In this document: positions 19,174 to 30,857 of the stretch, piece after piece
Numbering within the stretch: the first letter of the stretch is position 1
Layout: every line of letters begins with the position of its first letter
From: Trichomonas tenax
Taxonomy: Eukaryota; Parabasalia; Trichomonadida; Trichomonadidae
Reading direction: 5' to 3'
Length of the DNA stretch: 64,000 bases
Assembly: GCA_023091735.1 (NCBI GenBank)
Contig: JALKBU010000070.1
Location: 1 to 64,000 of the forward strand
Program-made: the position numbers and the translations under genes
The notes under the pieces: generated by a model
The model's input: the letters and a program-made list of their open reading frames with translations, nothing else
Told to the model about the DNA's origin: nothing
Database searches by the model: none

Positions 19174-20472
19174 ATGAAAACATACAAAAAACAAGGTTTG
19201 GGAAAAAGTTTCGTTCAAAAAATTATGGACACTGCTGAAGAGTCTCCACCTCTTCTTGCAGTTGCCATTGCGTCATTCGATATACGCTCTGGTGTCAAAA
19301 TAGTCCACGAGTGGTTCCCCAATCACTCCAAATTGCCAATACAACTGATCGAAATATTGAAATTAACATTATCGAACGTCCATAGGCAAGAAGATAACGC
19401 GTTTTCGCAGCTTTTCACGACGGCAACAGATATTCCATCTCTAAATCTATTTGTCGTTAGTTCATTTTTTATCATTCCGCAAAGAAAGGACAGAGTATAC
19501 TATAATGTATCATTAATCGTCAACAGGAATATAATAGATACGAAGAAGTACATTTCTAACCTCGAAGAATCGTGCAGAGAAATTGCGATTTTTGCAAAGA
19601 CGACAATAAACGCGAATGCACCGATTTCAAAGCTTAACAGCATTGTTCAGCACGCTAATGAGGTTTTCGAAGTGCTATCGAGGTCAGGAATCAAAAATCT
19701 CCCTGAATTAACGATTCATCCAAAAGAAACATCATTTCTCTCTCTAATTCTCACAGCACACTTACACTCGCAAATGAATACGATTATTGAGTCGAATAAT
19801 CCGGAAGAAGCTTCCAGACTCGCAGTTTTTTTGGCACACTTCACACTCCATCAGATTCTCGAAACATCATCACTGGAGTACTTACCATCGCCTATTCAAG
19901 GCCTTTCAATACAAACAATCGCAAAACAGACATCATCACCCGAAGATATTTTGCTTACATTCAAAAATCCAACGACATTGATAAGATTGCCAGAAGGACA
20001 GGTTATACAGTCCCCGTTCAGGGATAACCAGGAGAGAGCTTACGGCGATTACTTAGTTGCACTTCCTTTGGAATCTCCTGAACGAGAAACAATGATTGCA
20101 CATGTGAAAGCTGATTACAGAGAACTTCTTACTAACGCAAGTCGCGCTCCATGGTGTTTGGCAACTATGTCTATAATGACACAGATGGCCCACAACAGCT
20201 TGAAGCTCGTTTGCATGCAACAATTAAATCACATTGTAACACTTTCTTTGGCATTGATAACACTTGTTCAAGAGAAGATTGTCAAACAGAACATTCCTTT
20301 CCTCGAAGTGGATGATGTCAACAGTATAATAGACACTCTGAAACTCACAGGAAATGATGATCTCAACTTAGTTGCTTCGATTGCTCAAATTTTCGACAGC
20401 ACGATCCAAAGGAAGCTGTTCTCATTCAAGAAAGAAAAATTCAGAATCACGATGACATTCTTGAAGCCTTAA
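19174..20472 (+). CDS. C9orf72-type DENN-module protein
   Basis: A 432-residue protein matching the whole length of C9orf72 (human 481). The N-terminal longin/uDENN part begins PPLLAVAIASFDIRSGVKIVHEW (human SPLLAATFAYWDNILGPRVRHIW). The middle has LILTAHLHSQMNTIIES (human LLNAISSHLQTCGCSVVVG) and PFRDNQ (PFRQ). The end has DDVNSIIDTLKLTGNDDLNLVASIAQ (human LRNLKIDLDLTAEGDLNIIMALAEKI). In animals C9orf72 acts with SMCR8 and WDR41 on small GTPases in autophagy and lysosome signalling. No partner is visible in this window. The comparison is from memory of the human sequence, but the matching blocks are in order. Confidence 0.85.
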   Translation: MKTYKKQGLGKSFVQKIMDTAEESPPLLAVAIASFDIRSGVKIVHEWFPNHSKLPIQLIEILKLTLSNVHRQEDNAFSQLFTTATDIPSLNLFVVSSFFIIPQRKDRVYYNVSLIVNRNIIDTKKYISNLEESCREIAIFAKTTINANAPISKLNSIVQHANEVFEVLSRSGIKNLPELTIHPKETSFLSLILTAHLHSQMNTIIESNNPEEASRLAVFLAHFTLHQILETSSLEYLPSPIQGLSIQTIAKQTSSPEDILLTFKNPTTLIRLPEGQVIQSPFRDNQERAYGDYLVALPLESPERETMIAHVKADYRELLTNASRAPWCLATMSIMTQMAHNSLKLVCMQQLNHIVTLSLALITLVQEKIVKQNIPFLEVDDVNSIIDTLKLTGNDDLNLVASIAQIFDSTIQRKLFSFKKEKFRITMTFLKP

Positions 20473-21014
20473 TTTTCTATCGAGATATTTTTTATTTGAA
20501 AATATCGGAGCTGATTAGAATTACAATCTAAGTATACTTGGATTCATTGTTTGTTTTTGATTTTAATATTGATTTGCCAGTTATACTTGATTTGATGTTT
20601 ATAAAGTTTTGTTTTTTATAGAACCATGATCTCTTTCCAACCCTATATCTTCTCTTCTAATCAAGCATAGTTATCTATTGCTTTTATATTTGATGAATAA
20701 AGAGTAATCAAAATCAATTTCTCGCATTATACATTCAGTTGATTAATTCAAATTAAAATGAAAGTCAAGCATTATTTTTATATGTAAACATATGTACAGA
20801 AGACAAAGAAGGCTTCTGAACGGTTTAAATCATATTATGTAGTGAAAATAGACAAAAGATAATGAACTTCATTTCCATCATCAACATTTCATGTATTTTG
20901 TTGTTACAAATGGAGAAACATGGAGGCAGTCAGTAATGAATATAATATCCATGAATTAAAACTTTCAAATAGTGTTGAGTATCGATAAAAATTATGATTG
21001 ATGTGTGTTGACAA
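20473..21014. other. Intergenic spacer, nothing recognised
   Basis: AT-rich spacer between two plus-strand genes, with no coding frame or repeat that I can support. Confidence 0.4.
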
Positions 21015-21027
21015 AATGTGACATTTT
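21015..21027 (+). promoter_or_regulatory. GTGACATTTTT motif before the acidic protein gene
   Basis: AAAATGTGACATTTTT ends a few bases before the ATG at 21034, another instance of the recurrent GTGACA motif close to a start codon. Confidence 0.5.
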
Positions 21028-21033
21028 TATTAA

Positions 21034-21636
21034 ATGGAGTCTTTGATGAGATTGGAAATGGAATCAATGTTCGAAGATGACGAAAATATCACTGAAAAGG
21101 ACATTGAAGCCCAGTTCAACAAGAATAGAAACGATTTCAAGAAAATTTCAGAAAATTTATTCGAATTGTCGGCAAAACGAAACAATTACAGCAACAATCC
21201 CAGAATAGATCTCAAGGTATTCGAAGATGATGAGCCAAAAGAGGAATCTGAAGGCAAGAAAACAGAGTCAATATTTAATCTTTGGTATAATCCGATCAAC
21301 AGCCAGATAGAGAAAACAAAGGAGAAAATAGATAAAACCCAGTATGATTGGTCTTATTCATTTGCAGATTCATATAACAAGGATTGGAAATTATCAGATA
21401 ATCTTGAAAAAGTTGTTGGACTATTGATAGCTACTGAAATTGAACCAGATTCCAATCTTAGAGTTTCATTTACACAAAATTCGATTAATGGAAACAAAAA
21501 TTACATCGATTTGTTTAATACCATCGGTGAAGTCACCACCACTCGAACCGAAACAAGATCAAAGGATATTGTAATCATTAAAGGAAAACCTTCAAAACCT
21601 TTCCAATACAAACATGATTATTCAAATCCAAATTAA
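21034..21636 (+). CDS. Hypothetical acidic protein
   Basis: A 200-residue soluble protein, rich in Glu, Lys and Asn, with no signal peptide, membrane span or domain I recognise. The N-terminal 50 residues (ESLMRLEMESMFEDDENITEKDIEAQF) could be helical. A WYNPIN block and a WSYSFADSYNKDW block follow in the middle. The frame is clean, begins with ATG, ends TAA and has a promoter motif, so it is probably expressed. Function unknown. Confidence 0.7.
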   Translation: MESLMRLEMESMFEDDENITEKDIEAQFNKNRNDFKKISENLFELSAKRNNYSNNPRIDLKVFEDDEPKEESEGKKTESIFNLWYNPINSQIEKTKEKIDKTQYDWSYSFADSYNKDWKLSDNLEKVVGLLIATEIEPDSNLRVSFTQNSINGNKNYIDLFNTIGEVTTTRTETRSKDIVIIKGKPSKPFQYKHDYSNPN

Positions 21637-22174
21637 TGGATATACGAATGTATTCCAGTTAGCATTCTGAGAGCTACACATTTTTATGACAAAACACATC
21701 TGGGAACGAATTAATAATGAAATTTTAGAAAGAATTCGAGTTATCCTTATAATGTGACCTTACCATATAGAGAAATATTCAGTACGCTATATGTAGGGGT
21801 TTATTAGTTCATCTTTCTTATCATTTATTGATATTATGAAAAAATTTCAACTTTTTTCTCATATTCATCCAGATATTGAAAATTAGATATACTGTACCTA
21901 GGGCTGCTATTTGTTAATATTGTTTTCTTGACATTCCTTTTATTATTTGGAGAACAATAATATTAACGAATTCATCATTGACCTCTCTACGAATAAATAA
22001 TCAAAGCTATGGATTAAATAAATTCATATTACAAGTTATTAGAAATAGTGTTATAATGTCGAAAAAATAAATTATTTCAATCCAACTATCGTATTATTAC
22101 CATATTTCTCACTGGGATATGGCGAAGTAATAATAAAAAAAGAGAAGAGTTTTGAATGATATTGTTAGTATCTT
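21637..22174. other. Intergenic spacer between convergent genes
   Basis: AT-rich spacer between the ends of two convergent genes. Nothing recognised. Confidence 0.4.
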
Positions 22175-22642
22175 TTAGAAGACACGGAACTGTCTCTTGT
22201 CAACACCAACAGCGGCCGGCTTGACAGAGATAACGTTGAAGTGGACTGTCTTGGAGAGTGGGCGGCACTCAGCGATTGTAACAAGATCGCCTTCCTTGAT
22301 GAGGAATGCTGGGGAAATGTGAGCTGGGATCTTTGTGTGGCGCTTCTCGAAACGCTTGTACTTGCGGATCCACTGAAGGTAGTCGCGGCGGACGATGATT
22401 GTGCGGCGCATCTTTGTGGAAACAACGACGCCACGGAGGACACGGCCACGGATGGAGACTGTGCCTGTAAATGGGCATTTAGCATCGATGTAGTCACGAT
22501 CCTCAGCTGTCTTTGGTGTCTCGATGCGGAGGCCGATGGACTTGACGTAGCGCTGCTTCTTCTCGGCGTTAGCATGCTTCTTGGAAGCGAGGAAGAGCTG
22601 TGGCTGCTTCTGGAAAGCACGTTCTGTCTGGACAGTGGACAT
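22175..22642 (-). CDS. RPS11: 40S ribosomal protein uS17 (S11)
   Basis: A 155-residue ribosomal protein of the small subunit. It begins [18 protein letters not shown] and has [23 protein letters not shown] and the conserved [27 protein letters not shown] typical of eukaryotic S11. A KOW-free OB-fold follows ([23 protein letters not shown]). I start at the ATG at 22642; a TTG frame extends 12 codons further upstream without family similarity. Codons are GC-rich, consistent with high expression. Confidence 0.96.
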   Translation of the reverse strand: MSTVQTERAFQKQPQLFLASKKHANAEKKQRYVKSIGLRIETPKTAEDRDYIDAKCPFTGTVSIRGRVLRGVVVSTKMRRTIIVRRDYLQWIRKYKRFEKRHTKIPAHISPAFLIKEGDLVTIAECRPLSKTVHFNVISVKPAAVGVDKRQFRVF

Positions 22643-22767
22643 GCGAAAAGGACGGACCACCCTTTGTAAACCTCTCAAAATTTATCGAATTTTTTGTTTC
22701 TTGACCAAACCTCGATATTAGTTATCTATATATCACAGAGATTCAAAATATAGCTTTAAATAATAAA

Positions 22768-23025
22768 ATGGATTTTACACGTCATATTCGTCATGTAAAT
22801 AATACTATTTGTCATATTTTTATAAAGAAACATTTAGCAATTGATCTGCTTTTGTTCGGCCAACCAAATCATCTTTCTGCAGCTGTTGGAGCAATTGAAG
22901 AAGTTATTGGTCTGCGTGATGCTGTAGTTGCAACATTTGATAATTTGACTTTCTATATCAAATGTTTCATTCACAAGACTTTGATGTTGTTAATTACTTA
23001 TATCTATAGCTGCCAAAAACTTTGA
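22768..23025 (+). CDS. Small hypothetical protein, weakly Alba-like
   Basis: An 85-residue frame beginning with ATG. The block IKKHLAIDLLLFGQPNHLSAAVGAIEEVIGLRD has the pattern of the Alba fold (strand, GxG-like loop, helix with alternating Ala/Val), but the match is weak. The C-terminal 25 residues look unrelated. It may be a small protein or a truncated remnant. Confidence 0.35.
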   Translation: MDFTRHIRHVNNTICHIFIKKHLAIDLLLFGQPNHLSAAVGAIEEVIGLRDAVVATFDNLTFYIKCFIHKTLMLLITYIYSCQKL

Positions 23026-23738
23026 TGTTTTGTAAAATGGGTTCAATATTTTAGATTTGGAATTGAAACATATATTCAAAGCTTGTCATATATGCAAATT
23101 TCCAATTCTTTTTGTGGCCATCAATACTTCATGGTTTATGATTTGCCATTTGAAGAATTGTAAATATTGATATTTTATTAACTGAAATCTGGACTTGTGA
23201 CCAAAGGGGCAAATAAATACTCCTTGAAATAAACAAATTGATCAATATCTAAGTATCAGAAGTCAATATGATAAAAATATATTTTTCTCATTTAGGGCAT
23301 AATATTGTCATTTTATCACCAATTGAAACTATTCAAGCAATAACATCATTATAATGACAATTTGCTAATGATGATTTTGATTCATTACAATCTAGTCGAT
23401 GCTCAGGCAATTTGGCGTTGGAAACATCTTTATAAATCTATTCCCTATTAAGACCTATCATCCAAGACTCTCAATCTTGCTCAAAAAAAGATGACAATTG
23501 AAAATCAAATCGATTTCGAACTTATTTCACTCGAACCTAATGAGACCCCTCCAAAGGAATCAATCGAGCGCACACAATTATCGCCTAACTACTCTTTTCA
23601 CAGATGCAAAAAAATATCGTTATTCTTTACAACTAAAGAAAGCTGAGAGAGCCAAGCGGTTATCAAAAATATAATATTAGACAACAACAGTAGAGGTTAG
23701 ATTTTTATCGAAAAAACGATAACAATATTTTTTAAAGT
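23026..23738. other. Spacer with a 51-codon gene-like fragment
   Basis: A short frame at 23491-23646 (MTIENQIDFELISLEPNETP..., 51 codons, stop TGA) has coding-like composition but no recognisable domain, perhaps a gene remnant. The rest is AT-rich spacer upstream of the transporter. Confidence 0.35.
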
Positions 23739-25067
23739 ATGGACTCTTATACTCCAATTCCAGGCGATGACAAGCCATTTGACGACAGTGTCAACATCAG
23801 CCTCTCGAGTGCTCCAGTAGACCTCTCCATTTCAGAGTTCTCTGAGGCCACAACATCGACTAAATACGTTTCGCCATTCGCGACCGTCATGAATATGCTT
23901 AACTCGCTTGTCGGTGCTGAGATTCTCAGTATTTCGCACTCAATGAGGTACTGTGGATTGTACGTTTCCGTCGCATTGATGACTATCACAGCTTTACTTT
24001 CGTATGTTGCAACAATTTTGACAGTTAAGATGCAGCACACAACAAAAGCTGAGTCGTTGCATGACATGGCTGTTCAAATTCTTGGTAAGAAAGGATCTTT
24101 TGCTCTTTCAATTTTAACACTTTTGTTCACATACTCATGCTGCGTCGCTTATTTGATCATTGGCGGCGACAACATTGCGTCATGGTTCATCCTCCTTAAG
24201 CACACAGAGTGGAACTCTGGCTGGAGAAGATATATCGTTATTCTCGTCTACTCCATCATTCTTCCTGTCGCATTGACAATTCCTAAGAAGATGACATTCC
24301 TCTCTATGTTTTCCACCTTCTCAATCATCTGCTTGGCTTGCTACGCTGGCGTTGTTATCTTGAAGACAATGACGTACCTTCCAAAGAATGGAATCAGCAA
24401 GCAAGCTAAAGCTTATGACATCAACCTCGGTTTCTTCAACGCGTTGGCCATCTACTCACTCATGTTCGCTATGCCCGCTATTATTTTACCAATCATCAAG
24501 CCAACAAGACCATCAATCACCCACAGATTCAGAATCATTGGTTCTGCATTCGGTTCCTGCTATATGTTCGTTCTTATCCCAGGTGTTCTCGGATACTTGA
24601 GATTTGGTAACGATGTTAGAGATATCATCTTGGCTTCTTTCGAGCAGAAGGACATCATCATCCAGACCGTCCGTATCGCCTTCTTCATCGTCGTTACTGC
24701 TTCATACCCAGTTATTGCTTTGTCAATCACAGCAGACTTGTCCGCTTTGATTTTCCACGTCAACAACCCGAACACACTCCCAACGAAGAGCCGTGTTATC
24801 GTTCTTCTCATTGCCAACATTCCTCCAATTATTATTGCTTGCGTTTGTCCAAATATCTCACCAATTCTCGCCATCGGCGGTTCTCTTGGTGGATGCTTAA
24901 CAAACTTCTTCTTCCCAGCTATTCTTTGGATGAAGCAGTCACAGAAACCACTCAAACACTGGTCGAATATCCTTTTCCTCTTGTTCGCCATATTTGGTTT
25001 GGGATCAGCAGTCATTGCTACATATAGAGCTGTTATCATTGCTATTCACCCTCATGCTGATGAATAA
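23739..25067 (+). CDS. Amino-acid transporter, AAAP (SLC38/SLC36) family
   Basis: A 442-residue polytopic membrane protein with about 11 membrane spans after an acidic, Ser-rich cytosolic N-tail (1-43). The first span region (FATVMNMLNSLVGAEILSISHSMRYCG) matches the N-terminal family signature of vertebrate SLC38 and plant AAP transporters. Later blocks GLYVSVALM, LTIPKKMTFLSMFSTFS and FPAILWM follow the family order. It probably moves neutral amino acids with H+ or Na+ across the plasma or lysosomal membrane. ATG at 23739; ends TAA TAA. Confidence 0.92.
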   Translation: MDSYTPIPGDDKPFDDSVNISLSSAPVDLSISEFSEATTSTKYVSPFATVMNMLNSLVGAEILSISHSMRYCGLYVSVALMTITALLSYVATILTVKMQHTTKAESLHDMAVQILGKKGSFALSILTLLFTYSCCVAYLIIGGDNIASWFILLKHTEWNSGWRRYIVILVYSIILPVALTIPKKMTFLSMFSTFSIICLACYAGVVILKTMTYLPKNGISKQAKAYDINLGFFNALAIYSLMFAMPAIILPIIKPTRPSITHRFRIIGSAFGSCYMFVLIPGVLGYLRFGNDVRDIILASFEQKDIIIQTVRIAFFIVVTASYPVIALSITADLSALIFHVNNPNTLPTKSRVIVLLIANIPPIIIACVCPNISPILAIGGSLGGCLTNFFFPAILWMKQSQKPLKHWSNILFLLFAIFGLGSAVIATYRAVIIAIHPHADE

Positions 25068-25113
25068 ATAAATTTATTAGCTTTATTATCATTAAATTTA
25101 GATTTTTGACTAC

Positions 25114-26334
25114 GGGATGCAAATCTGGAAGATATTTTTGAATTTTCCTGATCTATACATTCTTGCAATCTTCCAGTCAAAATAACCTTATTTATCCTTT
25201 TTTGTCAAATAAATTATTTATTGGACACAAATTCATGAGTTTTCATGTTTTTAAATCAGCAGTTCGTTATAGATTTACAAGCACTATGTTTTCGTGCAAT
25301 TTCACCATCTTCATTGTGATTGTCACATTTTCACTGGAAATTTCCAGACAAGAACTTCCAGAAAAGTGAGCAAAATTGAATGAAAAGTGACTTTTTGGAA
25401 GCAGGAAATTTGGTCTGGAAGATAATTCAAAAAGTTGATAATCTGGAAATAACATAAAATCGAAAATTGATTTTTTAATATTTTACTCTATTCATATAGA
25501 ATGACAATAGAGACAAGAAATGTTATCAATTTTTTCTGGCTAAGAATTTGAGAAATTGGAAGTTTCTTCATTAATTTTCTTGGCCAAGAATACAAATTAT
25601 AATGATATGAAGGACCTCTTTTATGATCTCATTGATGATGGCTGAACATTTCTGAAACTTCGGTTCCAATAAATGAGCAGTTTCTGCCTGATCAATTCCA
25701 ACAATTTTGAAAACCGCGATTGTCACATCATGCATAGCAATACATAGGCCCACATTTCCCAAGTAACATAAATAATTCATGCGAAACCAACAAACGAAGC
25801 TTACTCTCAACTTTCCTTCTTAAGTCATTGCTGCAGCATATTCAAGCATATTTACGAATATACAACAAATATTGGCTTAATTTGGGCCATTGGAATCTAT
25901 AGAAAAGATTTTTTGGGTCAACTTATTTTGATTAATTATAAAACAAGCATTACATCGTTAAATTTAGCTGCATTTATATTACCTTATATAGGTGTGAACG
26001 ATATGCCTTTTTGAGGCGATTATTGTCCCGGATTCTCAATTTAGATCTACAATCACACTTTGATGTTTTATATTTTTTATCTCAGCGATTATTAAAGTTT
26101 TTTTGAAATCTTTTTAATCAACATATTTTATATGGCATGATTAAGCTATTTGTTCAACAGATTTGATTTCCAATATTCAGAACGATAGCGATGAAGATAG
26201 ACATCTATATTACCTTATGATCTAAATACAGAATTCATGTTTTTGCTTATGTTATAAAATTAAATTTCTTATTTCCAGACTTTTTTTCCAGAAGTCCATT
26301 TTTTATCTTCCAGATTTGCATCCCTATTTTGACA
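25114..26334. mobile_element. 1.2-kb element with perfect 20-bp inverted termini
   Basis: GGGATGCAAATCTGGAAGAT at 25114-25133 is found as an exact inverted copy at 26315-26334, 1221 bp apart. Short TTCCAGA/TCTGGAA motifs recur just inside both ends (25163, 25336, 25349, 25409, 25443, 26277, 26290), as sub-terminal binding sites do in many DNA transposons. No clear target duplication is seen; a TA lies next to each end. A decayed minus-strand frame (25571-25810) inside is not a transposase that I can recognise. Confidence 0.6.
25571..25847 (-). pseudogene. Short decayed coding fragment inside the 1.2-kb element
   Basis: A minus-strand frame without ATG at its open end (LRVSFVCWFRMNYLCYLGNVGLCIAMHDV...) continues after an upstream stop into MLEYAAAMT. 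About 90 codons with protein-like composition (LLEPKFQKCSAIINEIIKEVL). Family unknown. Confidence 0.3.
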
Positions 26335-29300
26335 CATAATTTAGAAGTGCTCCCACTCGAAAAAATGTTTTTTCCGAAATAAAAATTAGATTTTAAGAAT
26401 GCTTACTATATGAAATTTATATATTTAGCATTTAAAGTAAGAATTAGAAAAATGCTCTTCAGACAGACTGGCTCAAAAAGTCGATTATTGTCGTTTTTCA
26501 TTTGTAGCATTCATTGTATAATATAATATGGGATACACTTTTCAGGATACGTCGGGATTTGACACTTTTCTATCAGATTTTTTACAAATTACATGTCAAA
26601 ATTAAGTTACATAAATTTTGCAGAAGTTAAGGCTATTCGTTAGGCCAAATCTTGAAAATCATGTTAATTATTGTATTTAAAACATGTCTATCTAATTTCA
26701 TAAATTGTGTCACTTTTTAGGGATAGGGAATCTCAATCCCAAGCAATAGTTTTTATTTGTAATTTATTCAATTTTTGTTAAGCTGGGATAGTCTATCCCA
26801 TCCCAAAAGTAGAGTGATCTGACACGTTTTATTTTTCTAATTCCATTATTTGTCATATTGCAAAAATTCAAAAAAATCGCGTTTTTTAAGGTTCGGGATA
26901 CAGGAAGAATAAGTTTTTGGATCCCCAATACTTGGGGAAAAAGTCGGATCTATATTTCGGTTTGATGCAAAAATAATTCTATCAAGCACGTTTTACTGTG
27001 ATATTTTGAGAATGACTTTTTGGAAGCAAAATTAGCCAAAAATAAAATTTTGTTTTTTTTTTCTTGATATTGAATGGGATTCAGAGAAATCTAAATAATA
27101 CAAATTAGTTATTAATAGGAATTAAATGATTTGCATCCATGCAAAGTTGATTTTCTTCATTTATTTATTGATCAATTTTCAAAAATATTAGAATTGGCCT
27201 GGCATTGCTTGATATTTTTCAATATCCATAGTATTGGTATATGCACAACCAATAAGCAGTAATTTTTAAAAATTTAAATTTAAATTCTTTTGAATTATAA
27301 TTATAAGAATATGATCTAAACGAAGCTGGTTTTTCAATGATATCAAATTATTTCGATGACTGAACAGCAGATTTTAAGAGCCTTCACATAGGAATCGGAA
27401 TTTATCAGGAGCAATCACAAATTCCTTGATTCTTAAAGACATATTCAAACGAATCAAAAACTGAAGAGAAAAGAAAATCAAAACAATAAGAATTAAAACA
27501 AATGAATACCCAGGCGGTAATGATTTTATTCGAAAACCAGTCATAAGTGCTTTTTATTAATGATTCAAATTTTGTTATTACATTTTATGTCATCAAATAA
27601 TACATTTTGCATACATTAAAGAAGGTATGTTGTTGCGTAACAAATAATGCTAAAAAATTGGATATATTTTATTTTATATTTTTTATCAAAATGGTTCTAT
27701 ACTGTGTTTTTATAGTTTGGTAAAGTTTTTTTGTCATAAATTCTGTATATTTTGTTGATAAAACACGAAATTGAGCGTTTTTTGATTTGCATTTTGGAAA
27801 TAACTGATCTTTCTACAACAATGATATGCACCATTTGATTAAATGATACACGGTACATGCATTTCATGTATGGTTATTTCAAATTTATTATTATGAGCGA
27901 CTGATATGATATGTTTTTTTCACTGCGACGAGGTTTCTTCTAATTTATACACAGGCACTGTACCTACAATCCAATGCGAAGTGGATCACCAAATATCTAG
28001 TTTAGGAACTTCATATTGGGGGTGAGAGCACTTCTTGTAAATTAAAAATGGCAAAATAGCCAAAACCCATTTTTAGACCTAGAGAATAGTTCCATTTGAT
28101 TAGGCTATTCTGAGAATGAATATTTACATAATCAAAATTAAACAAATAACCAATATATTCGACTCGGAAAATAATTTTGAAAATAAATATAAACTACATG
28201 AGTCTAGGACAAAAGTGAACATCAAAAAGTGCCAGAGAACCTTAAAGTCACTTTTCATGAATAAACTGTCACTTTTTTGTAACCACAAACATATCATTAT
28301 TTTATTTGATAATCAATTGGAATATTTTTTGTTGTCTTTTCGTATTTGTCCATCGTTTTTATTTTATTTCAATTCTTTTTAACTGTTGAAAACTATTTTC
28401 CTTTGGATGGTGAACTACACTGATGATTTCAAAACGATTTTCCTGAATAAAACAACATGAAATTGGACATGAACAACCATATGATAAGACTATATAGGCT
28501 ATGGATATCATGGTTAGTATCTTAAAAGAGCAAATTTATAATCAGAAATGAAATTAGATTTGATAATTTTTTATCCGATTAACTTCAAATCGATATTGAT
28601 CTAAAAAGCTTAATATAAAACATCAGTATATGCTTTGGATTGATTGCTGTTGAATGTTTCTTGAATAATTTCTTTCGAATTAGATGTAAATGAGAACATG
28701 AATATGGATATAGATCTTGCATCAGAATCGATTTGTAGGTTAATAATCATCCCTAAATAGAGATTTTGCAATGAATAATTTTATTCGCACAATTTAAAAA
28801 TCATTTAACGATTCAGTGATGCGCATGCCAAAGCCGAAATCATGAAGTGATAAGCTAGAATATTACACACACATATGGCGGCTGCCGGCGAGCAAGCTTG
28901 ATAGATTCTCTAATAAGATTTTCAGATGCTATAACAAGTTGAATTGAACTTTATAAATACATATTCTAATTAGCTAACCAATTTTACATGTAAATATGAA
29001 ATACATTTGCCATGCAAACACGTCACTGTTCATGACTCTTTATTATACCCAACATTTATAGATATTCTTTGATTATATTTTTATTAAATTTTGACTTTTG
29101 AGAGCATTTTGCTCATAAATATATCTAACAATGCAATTGAATTTAAATCACTTTTGAATTTATTTGACATTTAATTCAATTTTTTATTGAAAGGTCTAAT
29201 GCTTTTATGCATTATACTTCTCTCTATGATTCTGTTAAAATATTTAATTACAACAGACGAGTCAAAATATTTATTAAAATCTTAGTTGCATTAAGATTTC

Positions 29301-29863
29301 TTCAATTTTCAGTCAATAACACAAAATGATCTTCTTGATTTTTGTGAGGATATCGATAAAACAATAAAAGGTTGAATAAGAATATCCCATTTATGACCTA
29401 TAGCCGGCATCGCCGGATGATGAAATAATTGAAATCTCAATAAAAACATTATAATTGCATCGAATATATTTTGGAAATGTATTTTACGGAAACCGATTCA
29501 TTCACAAATTTATTTTATTGTCAATTTTCATTTTTGAGGCTTTTAAATAAACAGCACTCATAACAAAGCACTTTAGATATAATGACAACAATTAGAAGAT
29601 AAAATTCTTTTTCACAGTTTCAAATCAATCAAATCTTCAAATGAAATTCGTTATTTTCATCAGATAGCCAATTAACTAATTATAGACATGCATATTTTTA
29701 AATAAAACTCATTGATATTCAATTGGAATATCGTTTTTCATAAACATTTTATTGTTTTTTTGCAAAATTTACATGACAAAAATTTTTATTATGTCAAAAA
29801 ACGATTATTTAAAAATGGCTTTTATTACATTAAAAACAAAGTTTAACATGAAATATTATAATA
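26335..29863. other. Gene-poor 3.5-kb stretch with short inverted repeats
   Basis: No supported gene. An imperfect inverted repeat framed by GTGTCACTTTT (26706) and AAAAGTAGAGTGATCTGACAC (26803-26823) encloses GGGATAG/CTATCCC pairs. Around 28211-28276 there are three orphan promoter-like motifs (AAAAGTGCCA, GTCACTTTT, GTCACTTTT) without a following gene of recognisable kind; the 88-codon frame there (28116-28382) is low-complexity. The stretch looks like decayed repeats. Confidence 0.4.
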
Positions 29864-30685
29864 CTATATTTCTATAACGGAGCTGTATGCTGCCATTTGC
29901 ATCAATCGAAGTCTTCTACTCGAAATTTCAAAAGTATTCGGCAATCTTAATGCGTTATTGATTCTTGAATTATATCTAATGATAGCATATCCATAACCGT
30001 AGTTTGCTTTCGCTTCAGTGTATCCATCTCCAACGGTTATGGATGTGATTATTTCAATTTTGTTTGTCTCTTTATTTGAAGAATAAACAAAACCCGAGCC
30101 ACCTTCAGAAAAATAACCACCATAAAGACCTCCACCGCCTGATGAGTAACCAAATCCAAAATCATATCCATTAGTTTGATTTGCAATACCAATTTCTCCT
30201 AAATTATATCCAATCAAACCTCCACCAGAACCACCAATCCTATCATTAAGTGCTCCACCTCCACCCCCAGCAATAAGAAAGCGAGTGCTATACTTTGTAG
30301 GGTCTATCCGGAAGTCTGTAGCTCCTCCTCCACAACCAGTAGACGATGATTGCCCGCCGCCTCCATAAATTATAGCTCTGCATTTATATGATCCCATGGC
30401 ACCTATAAATAAATAAACAGGCATCAAAGAAGGGATTTGGATATTCGCAAGACTATGACCACCAGGACCACCTTCAGCTTTATTGGAAGATCCTCCCTGA
30501 CCTCCAAAAACTTCAAAAATATAGTTCCCGGGTTGAAGTTCGATCTTGTAGCCAGTGCAGGTGGTCAAACTAACACATGGATATGGAAAAGTGCACTTGT
30601 TAGCTGTGCAGATCGGTTTCTGTGATGGATTCGCGTACTGTGGTTCGTAATATGAATAACTTCCAAATCCGAAGTTTGTTGTCAC
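29864..30685 (-). CDS. Glycine-rich protein 1 (ALK/LTK-like glycine-rich domain)
   Basis: About 273 codons open. The N-terminal block FGFGSYSYYEPQYANPSQKP leads into a Cys block with C26, C31, C37 and C43 (NKC-FPYPC). Then come the PGNYIFEVFGGQGGS strand and the glycine-rich region with GGGATDFR and RFLIAGGGGG, matching the Pfam Gly_rich domain of ALK/LTK receptors and many trichomonad proteins. No signal peptide or membrane span is visible. The start is unresolved: the open frame begins with GTG at 30685, preceded by in-frame ATG-4 codons-TAG (30706-30689). Ends TAG. Probably a secreted or surface structural protein; function unknown. Confidence 0.75.
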   Translation of the reverse strand: MTTNFGFGSYSYYEPQYANPSQKPICTANKCTFPYPCVSLTTCTGYKIELQPGNYIFEVFGGQGGSSNKAEGGPGGHSLANIQIPSLMPVYLFIGAMGSYKCRAIIYGGGGQSSSTGCGGGATDFRIDPTKYSTRFLIAGGGGGALNDRIGGSGGGLIGYNLGEIGIANQTNGYDFGFGYSSGGGGLYGGYFSEGGSGFVYSSNKETNKIEIITSITVGDGYTEAKANYGYGYAIIRYNSRINNALRLPNTFEISSRRLRLMQMAAYSSVIEI

Positions 30686-30857
30686 TCTCTATTTCACAAA
30701 AATCATCAAATCAACGTTTCATAATGACACTTTTATTCGTCCTCTCAGATAATTATACCACTTTATTATTTAAGGTTACGCTTTTTATTTCACAAAAGTT
30801 TTTTATGTTTCAATAAAAGTATTAATACTTGTTGTATAATGAATTAATCGAAATATA

